A DNA stretch of 11,475 bases from contig JAEDOO010000052.1 of the NCBI GenBank assembly GCA_016301965.1, forward strand, positions 1 to 11,475, read 5' to 3'. The stretch comes from Lachnospiraceae bacterium. Lineage in GTDB: Bacteria; Bacillota; Clostridia; Lachnospirales; Lachnospiraceae. Position 1 is the first letter of the stretch. Each line of letters starts with the position of its first letter. Under the pieces are notes generated by a model. The model saw only the letters and a list, made by a program, of their open reading frames with translations. It was not told the origin of the DNA and did no database searches. The position numbers and the translations under genes were made by a program. Below are positions 1 to 5,814 of this stretch, piece by piece.

Positions 1-163
1 TCCCTTTTGCCCGGGCCTGATGTGCCGCTTCCAGCATGGCATAGGTTTTTCCCACGCCGGCCGCATAGCCAAAAAATATCTTGAGTTTTCCCTGTGTCTT
101 TTCTGCTCCATCTTCCTGGATCGCCTTTAACAAACGGTCAGGATCCTGTCTTTGTATATTCAT
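1..163 (-). CDS. kdpD: KdpD-family K+ sensor kinase, N-terminal fragment (cut by window edge)
   Basis: The first 54 codons of a protein that runs off the left edge. The translated N-terminus contains KLKIFFGYAAGVGKTYAMLE at about residues 26-45. This is the hallmark start of the KdpD sensor domain, including its Walker A-like P-loop (GxxxGVGKT, residues 32-40). Family members usually read AAPGVGKT here, so the Pro to Ala change is a small variation. KdpD is a membrane histidine kinase that senses K+ limitation or c-di-AMP and phosphorylates KdpE to control the KdpFABC K+ pump. Many Clostridia also carry short KdpD proteins with only the sensor region, and the window cannot distinguish the two. 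The ATG at 161-163 is preceded by a GGAAG ribosome binding site. The gene has its own promoter at 188-216, and the upstream gene is closed by a terminator, so it is probably a separate transcription start. The identification is confident; full length is unknown. Confidence 0.9.
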   Translation of the reverse strand, partial: MNIQRQDPDRLLKAIQEDGAEKTQGKLKIFFGYAAGVGKTYAMLEAAHQARAKG

Positions 164-187
164 AATATTTTACTTCCATTCAGCTGT

Positions 188-216
188 ATTATATGCATAA
201 CAGTAAACAATGTAAA
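188..216 (-). promoter_or_regulatory. Sigma-A promoter of kdpD
   Basis: On the minus strand, TTTACA (211-216) and a perfect TATAAT (188-193) are separated by exactly 17 bases. Transcription would start near 181, giving a leader of under 20 bases before the ATG at 163. The -35 region carries a short direct repeat, GTTTAC twice at 9-base spacing, which might bind a regulator. This promoter is good enough to work without an activator. Confidence 0.85.
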
Positions 217-337
217 CAGCTTGCGTTCATCCTATACATCATAGCGCAAAACCGGTCCAACAGGCCAGTATTTTCCTGATTCTTCGTTTTGCAAAATGTG
301 AACAGACCACTTCGGCGCAGCCGATTTTCATGGGTTT

Positions 338-372
338 GCGAATCATATCTGTGAAGGTACTGAACGGATAAC
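338..372 (+). repeat. Structured intergenic repeat, copy A
   Basis: Thirty-five bases beginning GCGAATC, continuing TATCTGTGAA and GTACTGAAC, that match the segment at 3312-3345 on the opposite strand at about 31 of 34 positions. The internal inverted repeat (TATCTGT against ACGGATA) stays paired through a T-G wobble where the other copy has a T-A pair. This suggests the hairpin, not just the sequence, is conserved. It lies directly beside the terminator hairpin at 375-400. It resembles REP-type dispersed palindromes. Copy number in the genome cannot be judged from here. Confidence 0.7.
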
Positions 373-374
373 TC

Positions 375-400
375 AAAAAAGGTCCACTGGACCTTTTTTT
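375..400 (-). terminator. Intrinsic terminator (symmetrical) between the 55-codon gene and kdpD
   Basis: The core GGTCC-ACT-GGACC (381-393) is flanked by six A and at least six T bases, giving an 11-bp stem with a 3-base loop and a U tract on either strand. On the minus strand it lies about 65 bases past the stop of the small membrane gene and upstream of the kdpD promoter, so it most likely ends that transcript. It could also act on plus-strand transcription. Confidence 0.75.
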
Positions 401-412
401 CATATGCATGGC

Positions 413-441
413 AACAGAAAACAACCGGCTGGACGCCGGCT
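413..441 (-). terminator. Possible first terminator hairpin after the 55-codon gene
   Basis: On the minus strand CCGGC-GTCCA-GCCGG (425-439) can extend by a G-U and an A-U pair, and is followed by a T-rich run (TTGTTTTCTGTT). It starts about 23 bases after the stop at 464. The tail is interrupted by G and C, so it is weaker than the hairpin at 375-400. The two may act in tandem. Confidence 0.4.
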
Positions 442-463
442 GCCTCTGTCAGTTCTGTCTTGT

Positions 464-631
464 TCATTTTTCTCTCTTATCAACGAAACTGTCGTTTCTG
501 TCCTTTCTCAGCACAGGCGAACCTTTCGCGCCGCTGTCATTAGCGTCCAGATCACGATCTACTCTTTTCATGACAAAATATACCAAAACAAAAATCGCCG
601 CAAGAGGAATAAGCATCCAAAAATCACCCAT
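464..631 (-). CDS. Small single-pass membrane protein, 55 aa, unknown function
   Basis: ATG at 629-631 is preceded by GGAGGTGACAGT, one of the best ribosome binding sites in the window (GGAGGT with 6-base spacing), and the frame stays open for 55 codons to TGA at 464-466. The N-terminus (about residues 4-21, FWMLIPLAAIFVLVYFVM) is one hydrophobic helix. It is followed by KR and a strongly charged tail rich in Asp, Arg and Lys, which predicts an N-out, C-in protein with a cytoplasmic tail of about 34 residues. I do not recognise a named family. Its position directly before kdpD suggests KdpF-like or K+-transport accessory roles, but its tail is longer than in KdpF (about 29 aa) and there is a terminator in between, so that link is inference. 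The gene appears monocistronic, with upstream repeats at 738-810 that may regulate it. Confidence 0.7.
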   Translation of the reverse strand: MGDFWMLIPLAAIFVLVYFVMKRVDRDLDANDSGAKGSPVLRKDRNDSFVDKREK

Positions 632-693
632 ACTGTCACCTCCATCCTTTTCTCTGTCTTTCTGCGCAGATGATGTTTCTCACCCTTTCTTTA

Positions 694-724
694 ATAATAG
701 TAGATATCAGATAAAGAGGGTAAA
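694..724 (-). promoter_or_regulatory. Candidate promoter of the 55-codon membrane gene
   Basis: The -35-like TTTACC (719-724) is followed after 16 bases by TACTAT (697-702), or after 19 bases by TATTAT (694-699). Neither combination is close to consensus in both boxes, which would fit a promoter that needs an activator bound at the repeats just upstream (738-810). The leader to the ATG at 631 would be about 55-60 bases. Confidence 0.4.
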
Positions 725-737
725 AAGGAGTTTTTTA

Positions 738-810
738 TCACATTAAGATTACCTAAAGAACACCATCCAGCATCAGATTCACATTAAGGATATTGGCTAG
801 ACCATCCAAT
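738..810 (-). repeat. Duplicated compound motif upstream of the 55-codon gene (operator candidate)
   Basis: Read on the minus strand, the pattern TGGATGGT, then 12-14 bases, then CTTAATGTGA occurs twice. The GGATGGT parts lie in 801-808 and 762-769, and the CTTAATGTGA parts in 779-788 and 738-747. The copies are about 39-41 bases apart, close to four DNA turns. The intervening bases differ, so conserved boxes with divergent spacers suggest binding sites more than a recent duplication. I cannot name a regulator. An OmpR-family response regulator such as KdpE is one possibility given the neighbouring kdpD. Confidence 0.5.
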
Positions 811-852
811 CCGGGGCACCTGATATTTCCCTGCCTTCTGTAATAACTTCGG

Positions 853-890
853 CAAAAAGCGGTATGACACACACTGTATGTCATACCGCT
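853..890 (-). terminator. Intrinsic terminator of the birA-dusB operon
   Basis: A perfect 12-bp stem (858-869 paired with 879-890, AGCGGTATGACA and its complement) with a 9-base loop, followed on the minus strand by five T. It begins 30 bases after the dusB stop codon. Confidence 0.92.
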
Positions 891-919
891 TCTGGACAGT
901 TCTCTGTCAGTTATTTATT

Positions 920-1888
920 TTATATATTTTCCTTCCCGGAAAGCAATTCTTCCAGCTCCTGCAGCGTAGAAATCTCATTAGTTCTCGCCCGCAGTCTGGC
1001 TGAATGGGGAAATCCCGCCGTGTACCAGGCCACATGCTTTCTCATCTCCCGAAGGGCCGTATATTCCCCTTTCAGCTCGATCTGCATCCGGGTATGGCGA
1101 AGGATCATCTCTCTGACCTCCTCCATAGTTGGGCGGTCCTTGTGCTCTCCCGTTTCCAGGTAATGCAGAATCTCCGAAAACAACCACGGATTCCCCCGTA
1201 CGGCCCGACCGATCATAATGCCGTCACAACCGGTCTGTTTCATCAAGGCCACGGCAGCCTCGGGGGAAGTCACATCCCCGTTTCCGATGACGGGAATGGC
1301 TACCGCTTCCTTTACCTGACGGATAATATCCCAGTCGGCTTTGCCGCTGTAATACTGTTCCCTTGTCCTGCCGTGCACTGCCACCGCCGCTGCGCCGCAA
1401 TCCTCGATGATCTTTGCGATCTCCACGGCATTGACATTGTTCTCGTCAAAGCCTCTACGGATCTTTACAGTCACTGGCTTTTCCACGGCTTTTACCACCG
1501 CAGTCACGATTTTTCGCACCTGCTCAGGGTTTTTGAGCAAGGCCGATCCTTCGCCGTTATTGACTACCTTCGGTACCGGGCAGCCCATGTTGATATCCAG
1601 AATATCAAAAGGTCTGTCCTCGATCCGATGGGCCATGGCAGCCATGATCTCCGGATCTGAGCCAAACAGCTGCAGCGAAACCGGCTTTTCTCTGGTATCG
1701 ATCTCCATAAGAGCTTCCGTGTTTTTGTTATTATAGTAAATGGCCTTGGCACTGACCATCTCCATACAGACAAGCCCCGCCCCCTGCTCCTTGCATAAAA
1801 GCCGGAAGGGCAGATCCGTGACCCCGGCCATAGGTGCCAGCACCAGGGGATTGTCCATCACCACATTGCCGATCGTTAATGTTTTCAT
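920..1888 (-). CDS. dusB: tRNA-dihydrouridine synthase, DusB/NifR3 type
   Basis: Reduces specific uridines in the D-loop of tRNA to dihydrouridine using FMN and NADPH; cytosolic. The 322-residue length is normal for the family. The TIM-barrel signatures appear in order: APMAGVTDLPFR at 18-29 (FMN binding), INMGCP at 99-104 with the catalytic Cys103, VKIRRG at 141-146, VHGRTREQYYSG at 171-182, GNGD at 202-205 (FMN phosphate site) and GIMIGRA at 223-229. The C-terminal helical tRNA-binding region follows, from about 240. The ATG at 1886-1888 overlaps the stop of the upstream DUF6145-type gene by four bases (ATGA), so translation is probably coupled. It is the last gene of the birA operon. In Bacillota this DusB-like branch may be the main or only Dus enzyme; which uridines it modifies cannot be read from the sequence. 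Confidence 0.95.
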   Translation of the reverse strand: MKTLTIGNVVMDNPLVLAPMAGVTDLPFRLLCKEQGAGLVCMEMVSAKAIYYNNKNTEALMEIDTREKPVSLQLFGSDPEIMAAMAHRIEDRPFDILDINMGCPVPKVVNNGEGSALLKNPEQVRKIVTAVVKAVEKPVTVKIRRGFDENNVNAVEIAKIIEDCGAAAVAVHGRTREQYYSGKADWDIIRQVKEAVAIPVIGNGDVTSPEAAVALMKQTGCDGIMIGRAVRGNPWLFSEILHYLETGEHKDRPTMEEVREMILRHTRMQIELKGEYTALREMRKHVAWYTAGFPHSARLRARTNEISTLQELEELLSGKENI

Positions 1889-2223
1889 TCAAACTCCACT
1901 TTCTGTTTCAGGAATACAACTTTATAGAAAAGCTCCAGTTCTTCCAGAAGCTCCCGTCTGGATTTTTGTATTTCCTTGATCATCAGACCGCTGCCGATAT
2001 CGTCGTACATATAGTCCGATTCTTTGGCCTCCGTGGTAAACTGCAGATTTCCTTCCTCATCAAAGGAAAGTGTCAGTATACCGCCAATCTCCTCGGTAAA
2101 CAGCACACAGATAATGCGCAGTTCTTCCTGAATAGACTGGGGCAGTTTGCTGAAATCCTTATTGAAATAATATTTCTGTTCATATGCGCTGGCTCCGCAG
2201 AGCACTACATTTTTGTCATCCAT
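1885..2223 (-). CDS. DUF6145-type hypothetical protein, 112 aa
   Basis: A small, acidic, soluble protein with no signal peptide or membrane segment. It begins MDDKNVVLCGASAYEQKYYF, contains an IGGILTLSFDEEGNLQF core (about 46-62) that looks like paired beta strands, and ends in a Glu/Lys-rich helix (about 82-108). The overall pattern matches what I know of DUF6145 proteins, which are found mostly in Lachnospiraceae; function is unknown. The start at 2223 is preferred because AAAGGGG lies 7 bases upstream. The ATG at 2229 abuts that site, and earlier ATGs lie within the end of birA. It starts 13 bases after the birA stop and its own stop overlaps the dusB start (ATGA), so the three genes form one operon. 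I see no catalytic motif and assign no function. Confidence 0.85.
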   Translation of the reverse strand: MDDKNVVLCGASAYEQKYYFNKDFSKLPQSIQEELRIICVLFTEEIGGILTLSFDEEGNLQFTTEAKESDYMYDDIGSGLMIKEIQKSRRELLEELELFYKVVFLKQKVEFE

Positions 2224-2236
2224 ACTCATTCCCCTT

Positions 2237-3220
2237 TCAGACATAGCTGTACAGCCCGCGAATGGATACCTCACCGGCAAATACCTTTTCCGTCTGGCCG
2301 TTATCGCTTCTTACCACGATCAGATCGCCCATGGCATCGATGCCCCGGGCCACTCCGGTGTGTTCATCACCGGGCTGCAAGACGCGCACTTCTTTATCCT
2401 TGTTCAGAAGAAAGCTGTGATATTCCTCCATCAGCCCTGTCAGATCCTGCGTTTTCAGAAAGATCTGATATTTTTCCTCAAACAGTTCCAGAATCTTTAC
2501 CACAATATCCGCCCGTTTTACCGGATGACCCAGCTCATTTCTGAGTGATGTGGCCTTATCGTTAAGTTCCGGTGAAAACTCCTGCATATTGGCATTAATG
2601 CCCACACCGACGATGACAGAATCAATATACTCAGCCTGCATGGTCATTTCCGTCAGGATACCGCATATCTTTTTGCCGTTTACCACCACATCGTTCGGCC
2701 ATTTGATGCCCACATCCAGTCCATACATTTCCCGGATTCCCTGAGCCACACAAAGCCCGATGACCAGTGTCAGCATAGAGGCCCGGTCCGGCCGGATATC
2801 CGGACGGAGCAGGATGGAAAACGGAACGGATGTGCCAAAGGGTGTTACCCACACACGGCCACGGCGGCCTTTGCCCCGACTCTGCATATCAGCGATAGTC
2901 ACACTGCCTTCCGGCGCACCATCCTCCGCCAGACGTTTCATCCAGGAATTGGTTGAATCGATCTCCGACTGATAATATACTTCTTTTCCGATCCACTGCG
3001 TATGCAGACGGCTCCTGATCTCACTGGAATCCAGCACATCCGCCGCCTCCAGAATGCGATAACCTTTGTTTCGGACAGCCTCGATCTCGTAACCTTCCTC
3101 TTTCAGCTGATTGATCACTTTCCATACAGCAGTCCGGGATACTCCCAGCTCGTCACAGAGCTGCTGTCCCGATACATAACCGTCCGTATTTCTCAGTATC
3201 TGCAGAATTTTTGTTTTCAT
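2237..3220 (-). CDS. birA: Bifunctional biotin-[acetyl-CoA-carboxylase] ligase / biotin repressor
   Basis: Activates biotin to biotinyl-AMP, attaches it to the lysine of biotin carrier proteins, and as a holo-dimer can repress biotin genes. The N-terminal winged helix (about 1-58, with helix-turn-helix SGQQLCDELGVSRTAVWKVI at 17-36) marks it as the bifunctional type. The ligase domain follows, with STNSW at 89-93, the biotinyl-AMP loop SRGKGRRGR at 114-122, KWPND at 173-177 (catalytic Lys), GILTE at 187-191 and GVGIN at 205-209. The C-terminal SH3-like domain ends at 327. I chose the ATG at 3220 (MKTKILQILR, the usual family start). An ATG three codons upstream (3229) lies almost on top of the AGGAGA site, and a longer N-terminal extension has no support. 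It leads an operon with the DUF6145-type gene and dusB. I see no convincing sigma-A promoter upstream, so either transcription enters from argF or the promoter is weak. Confidence 0.95.
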   Translation of the reverse strand: MKTKILQILRNTDGYVSGQQLCDELGVSRTAVWKVINQLKEEGYEIEAVRNKGYRILEAADVLDSSEIRSRLHTQWIGKEVYYQSEIDSTNSWMKRLAEDGAPEGSVTIADMQSRGKGRRGRVWVTPFGTSVPFSILLRPDIRPDRASMLTLVIGLCVAQGIREMYGLDVGIKWPNDVVVNGKKICGILTEMTMQAEYIDSVIVGVGINANMQEFSPELNDKATSLRNELGHPVKRADIVVKILELFEEKYQIFLKTQDLTGLMEEYHSFLLNKDKEVRVLQPGDEHTGVARGIDAMGDLIVVRSDNGQTEKVFAGEVSIRGLYSYV

Positions 3221-3253
3221 CTCTGTCATTTCTCCTACAGGCGATACAGACCC

Positions 3254-3289
3254 GACAGGGGAACAGATCATGTCATCCGTTCCCCTGTC
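3254..3289 (-). other. Stable hairpin in the argF-birA gap without a U tract
   Basis: An 11-bp perfect stem (GACAGGGGAAC at 3254-3264 paired with 3279-3289) and a 14-base loop, ending about 33 bases before the birA start. On the minus strand it is followed by GGGTCTG, so it is not a standard intrinsic terminator. It could be a leader structure, an RNA-stability element or an mRNA processing site. It does not resemble the known BirA operator palindrome. Confidence 0.6.
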
Positions 3290-3311
3290 AGACTGTCATT
3301 TATCATTTATT

Positions 3312-3345
3312 GTATCTGTTCAGTACGTTCACAGATACGATTCGC
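3312..3345 (-). repeat. Structured intergenic repeat, copy B
   Basis: On the minus strand this reads GCGAATC, GTATCTGTGAAC, GTACTGAAC, AGATAC, and matches copy A (338-372, plus strand) at about 31 of 34 positions. Here the inverted repeat is perfect: GTATCTGT (3312-3319) with ACAGATAC (3331-3338), 11-base loop. It lies 27 bases after the argF stop and could serve as the 3' hairpin of that mRNA, although no T run follows on the minus strand. Confidence 0.7.
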
Positions 3346-3371
3346 CCTGTTCTGAATAATTTCCATTTATC

Positions 3372-4373
3372 TTATTCTTCTTCCGGCACACCCAGCGTTG
3401 CGGCCATCACAGCCTTAATGGTGTGCATGCGGTTTTCCGCCTCATCAAATACCACAGACTGGGCAGATTCAAAGACTTCATCCGTCACTTCCATCTCTGT
3501 CAGGCCGAATTTCTCCTGAATCTGACGTCCCACAGTAGTGTTTAAATCATGGAAAGCCGGCAGACAATGCATAAAAATGGCTGTATCCTTTGCATTGGCC
3601 ATGGCTGCCGCATTGACCTGATACGGTTGCAGAGCCTCAATACGCTCTGCCCATACGGCATCCGGCTCACCCATAGATACCCATACGTCTGTATAGATTA
3701 CATCTGCATCCTGTGTGCCAGCTTTTACATCCTCGGTCAGTGTCACGCTGCCGCCGCTTTCAGCTGCGTAACCACGGCAAAGCTCTACCAGCTCCTCATT
3801 GGGGAAGTATTTCGCATTGGTGCAGGCGGTAAAATGCATGCCCATCTTGGAGCAGGCGATCATCAGAGAATTGCCCATATTGTATCGTGCATCGCCCATG
3901 TAGGTCATTTTAATTCCTTCCAGATGACCGAATTTTTCCCGAATGGTCAGAAGATCTGCCAGCATCTGGGTGGGATGATATTCATTAGTCAAGCCATTCC
4001 ATACAGGAACACCGGCATATTTGGCCAGATCCTCCACAATAGTCTGTCCAAAGCCGCGGTACTCGATACCGTCATACATACGTCCCAGCACTCTGGCTGT
4101 ATCGGCAATACTCTCTTTCTTTCCGATCTGGGATCCGGACGGATCGAGATAAGTCACATGCATGCCCAGATCGTAAGCGGCCACCTCAAAGGAGCAGCGG
4201 GTACGGGTGCTGGTCTTTTCAAAGATCAGGGCCACGTTTTTACCGGTATGCCACAGCGTGGGCACGCCGTTCTTTTTCTTTTCTTTTAATTCAGCGGAGA
4301 GATCCAGAAGATAGGTGATCTCCTCCGGTGTATAGTCTTTTAATGTCAGGAAATTTCTGTTTTTCAGGTTCAT
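3372..4373 (-). CDS. argF: Ornithine carbamoyltransferase
   Basis: Makes citrulline and phosphate from ornithine and carbamoyl phosphate (arginine synthesis), or runs in reverse in the arginine deiminase pathway; cytosolic, usually trimeric. The 333-residue length is typical. Key motifs: STRTRC at 55-60 (carbamoyl phosphate binding), HPTQ at 133-136, DVWVSMGE at 229-236 (the ornithine SMG loop) and HCLPA at 269-273 with the catalytic Cys270. The ATG at 4373 has AGGAGG 8 bases upstream. A six-codon extension to 4391 would place the ribosome binding site inside the gene. Transcription comes from the promoter at 4417-4445. No other arginine gene is adjacent (neither argGH nor arcA/arcC), so anabolic versus catabolic use cannot be decided from context. 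No classic ARG box is obvious upstream. Confidence 0.95.
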   Translation of the reverse strand: MNLKNRNFLTLKDYTPEEITYLLDLSAELKEKKKNGVPTLWHTGKNVALIFEKTSTRTRCSFEVAAYDLGMHVTYLDPSGSQIGKKESIADTARVLGRMYDGIEYRGFGQTIVEDLAKYAGVPVWNGLTNEYHPTQMLADLLTIREKFGHLEGIKMTYMGDARYNMGNSLMIACSKMGMHFTACTNAKYFPNEELVELCRGYAAESGGSVTLTEDVKAGTQDADVIYTDVWVSMGEPDAVWAERIEALQPYQVNAAAMANAKDTAIFMHCLPAFHDLNTTVGRQIQEKFGLTEMEVTDEVFESAQSVVFDEAENRMHTIKAVMAATLGVPEEE

Positions 4374-4416
4374 CTGTAGGTCCTCCTGCAAGTGTTATCG
4401 TTTTGAACTGCCTAAC

Positions 4417-4445
4417 ATCATACCATTGTTTTTGCTTTTCTTCAA
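4417..4445 (-). promoter_or_regulatory. Sigma-A promoter of argF
   Basis: TTGAAG (4440-4445) and TATGAT (4417-4422) with a 17-base spacer on the minus strand. Transcription would start near 4410, giving a leader of about 37 bases containing AGGAGG. A 9-bp AT-rich inverted repeat, TTTTGCTTT (4430-4438) with AAAGCAAAA (4455-4463), covers the spacer and flanks the -35. It may be a regulator site or chance, given the base composition. No terminator is visible between the MFS gene and this promoter, so some readthrough from upstream is likely. Confidence 0.8.
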
Positions 4446-4481
4446 CAGTGCAGTAAAGCAAAACCGATGTTTTCCACAGAA

Positions 4482-5705
4482 TCATTCCGAAACTGTACGT
4501 TTTTTCTGTTCGCGATCATATATCAACGCAATACACAGACCGGTTACCGTGATCGCCAGAACAAAACCGACAGACGCGTGCAGGCCGACACGATCCGCCA
4601 ACAGACCGAATACCGTTGGCGAGACCGCACCGCCGATGCCGCATCCCGCCACCATAATACCGGAAATACGTCCAGAATTCTGCTGATCCAGATGACCGGC
4701 TTCGCTCATGATCAGCGGCCATATCGGCGCAAAGAAAAATCCCATGGCACCGTAGACCAGTAAAAGCAGCGGCAGCGAACAGGCCGCAAACAACAATGCC
4801 AGACATACCGCACCACCGAAATAAGAGAGTTTCAACAACAGTTTTTCTTTATTCCGGATTACTCCTACAATATAACGGGACGGTATCATGGCGATCCAGA
4901 ATACCGACAGGATGAGAGAATTGTATTTCTCTGTCAGAAGCACTTCGCTGACCTGCGTTCCCATAAAATAGGCAATACCATTTTCCATCCCCGCATAGAT
5001 CATGATGCCGCCGGCCAGAAGAATGACCAGATGAAAAATTCCTCTGCACTGTGTCTTTTCGGTAAACGATGCCTGCTCCATCTCTTTTGGATCTTTGATC
5101 TGTGCTGTTTCGTTCTTATGTAGTGCCACCGGAAAAACAAGAGAGGCCGCAAATATTGCCAGTACCACATAAATCACGAAAAGAAGCAGGAAAAAAGCCC
5201 TCCAGTTCAGCCCCAGGCCATCACACATCCATTGACCCAGGAGCGGTGATACCAGCGCTCCCACAGAGAAACAGGACTGTGACCAGTTGATATACCTGGA
5301 AGCATTATCCCCAAACACATCCGCTAAGAGAGAAGTACCCGTGCTCTCACAGATGCTGTAACCTGCACCGATAAGAAATACGCCCAAAAGTGCGGGAACA
5401 AATCCGCCGGACACAACCAGAATCAGACAGCCGCAGGAAAAACAGAGGCCAAAGCCAATGAGGATCTTTTTCTTTCCGTAACGGTCTCCCATGCCGCCGA
5501 AAAGCAATGGAATCAGGATAAAGGCCAGATATTGCACAGATACGAGATTGCCCATCCGGGTGGCATTGATACCCATTTCCCTCCCGATCAGAAGCAGGTG
5601 ATACTGTAATCCACCGGCTTCCATGCCAAGGACCGCCAGAAGAAGGCAGATATAGATGAACAGCATTCGCTTTGAAACATTTTTATGGGAAGCTTTCTTT
5701 TTCAT
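4482..5705 (-). CDS. MFS transporter, 12 membrane segments, substrate unknown
   Basis: A 407-residue integral membrane protein of normal major-facilitator length. Hydrophobic helices appear from about residue 13 to 396. The MFS motif A follows TM2 as GGMGDRYGKKKI (70-81), and a second, looser copy (GLLADRVG, 367-374) follows in the C-terminal half. A hydrophilic linker rich in Lys/Glu (about 195-222) separates the halves. The C-terminal half (FAPIWPLIMSEAG near 325-337, then GGAVSPTVFGLLAD at 358-371) is reminiscent of fucose-permease-like or oligosaccharide-type MFS members, but that is weak. Start ATG at 5703-5705; the upstream GAAAGAGAG is a poor ribosome binding site. A seven-codon mini-frame (ATG at 5725-5727) ends in a TGA overlapping this start and might couple translation. 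It has its own promoter and stands alone ahead of argF; no function follows from context. Confidence 0.9.
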   Translation of the reverse strand: MKKKASHKNVSKRMLFIYICLLLAVLGMEAGGLQYHLLLIGREMGINATRMGNLVSVQYLAFILIPLLFGGMGDRYGKKKILIGFGLCFSCGCLILVVSGGFVPALLGVFLIGAGYSICESTGTSLLADVFGDNASRYINWSQSCFSVGALVSPLLGQWMCDGLGLNWRAFFLLLFVIYVVLAIFAASLVFPVALHKNETAQIKDPKEMEQASFTEKTQCRGIFHLVILLAGGIMIYAGMENGIAYFMGTQVSEVLLTEKYNSLILSVFWIAMIPSRYIVGVIRNKEKLLLKLSYFGGAVCLALLFAACSLPLLLLVYGAMGFFFAPIWPLIMSEAGHLDQQNSGRISGIMVAGCGIGGAVSPTVFGLLADRVGLHASVGFVLAITVTGLCIALIYDREQKKRTVSE

Positions 5706-5722
5706 TCGTTTTTCTCTCTTTC

Positions 5723-5750
5723 CATGGCATATTACTCTGAATATACCATG
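5723..5750 (-). promoter_or_regulatory. Extended -10 promoter with overlapping palindrome, upstream of the MFS gene
   Basis: On the minus strand TGG-TATATT gives an extended -10 (TATATT at 5740-5745); no good -35 lies 16-18 bases upstream, as is common for extended -10 promoters. The -10 sits inside an imperfect palindrome: CATGG (5723-5727) pairs with CCATG (5746-5750) and ATATT (5729-5733) with AATAT (5740-5744), with one G-T position per arm and a 6-base centre. This suits the operator of a dimeric repressor controlling the transporter. Since it would lie at the very start of the transcript, an RNA hairpin role is also possible. Confidence 0.6.
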
Positions 5751-5814
5751 TTCTTTCGGGTTTTCCTACTCTTTTTTGTGGAAAAACAGATCGTTATGGA
5801 TGAGCGTGACGGAC

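Noticed and set aside
189..467. 92-codon minus-strand frame beginning in the ATGA overlap after the small membrane gene
   Set aside because: It runs across two terminator-like hairpins, the dispersed repeat and the kdpD promoter. It is Cys-rich with no domain logic, and has no ribosome binding site of its own.
404..746. Two plus-strand frames of 89 and 112 codons
   Set aside because: They are antisense to the supported 55-codon gene and its promoter region. No ribosome binding site; low-complexity Ser/Phe-rich products typical of shadow frames.
641..857. c-di-AMP (ydaO-type) riboswitch upstream of the small gene and kdpD
   Set aside because: I could not find the conserved core or nested stems of that riboswitch in this leader; only the two-box repeat is evident.
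1004..1660. 218-codon plus-strand frame inside dusB
   Set aside because: Fully antisense to a gene with complete family signatures; no ribosome binding site and no recognisable domain. The same applies to 1834-2544, 3549-4289 and 7775-8578.
3230..3371. BirA-type biotin operator in front of birA
   Set aside because: The hairpins here do not show the TTGTAAAC-type half sites at the usual spacing, and BirA targets are normally biotin synthesis or transport genes.
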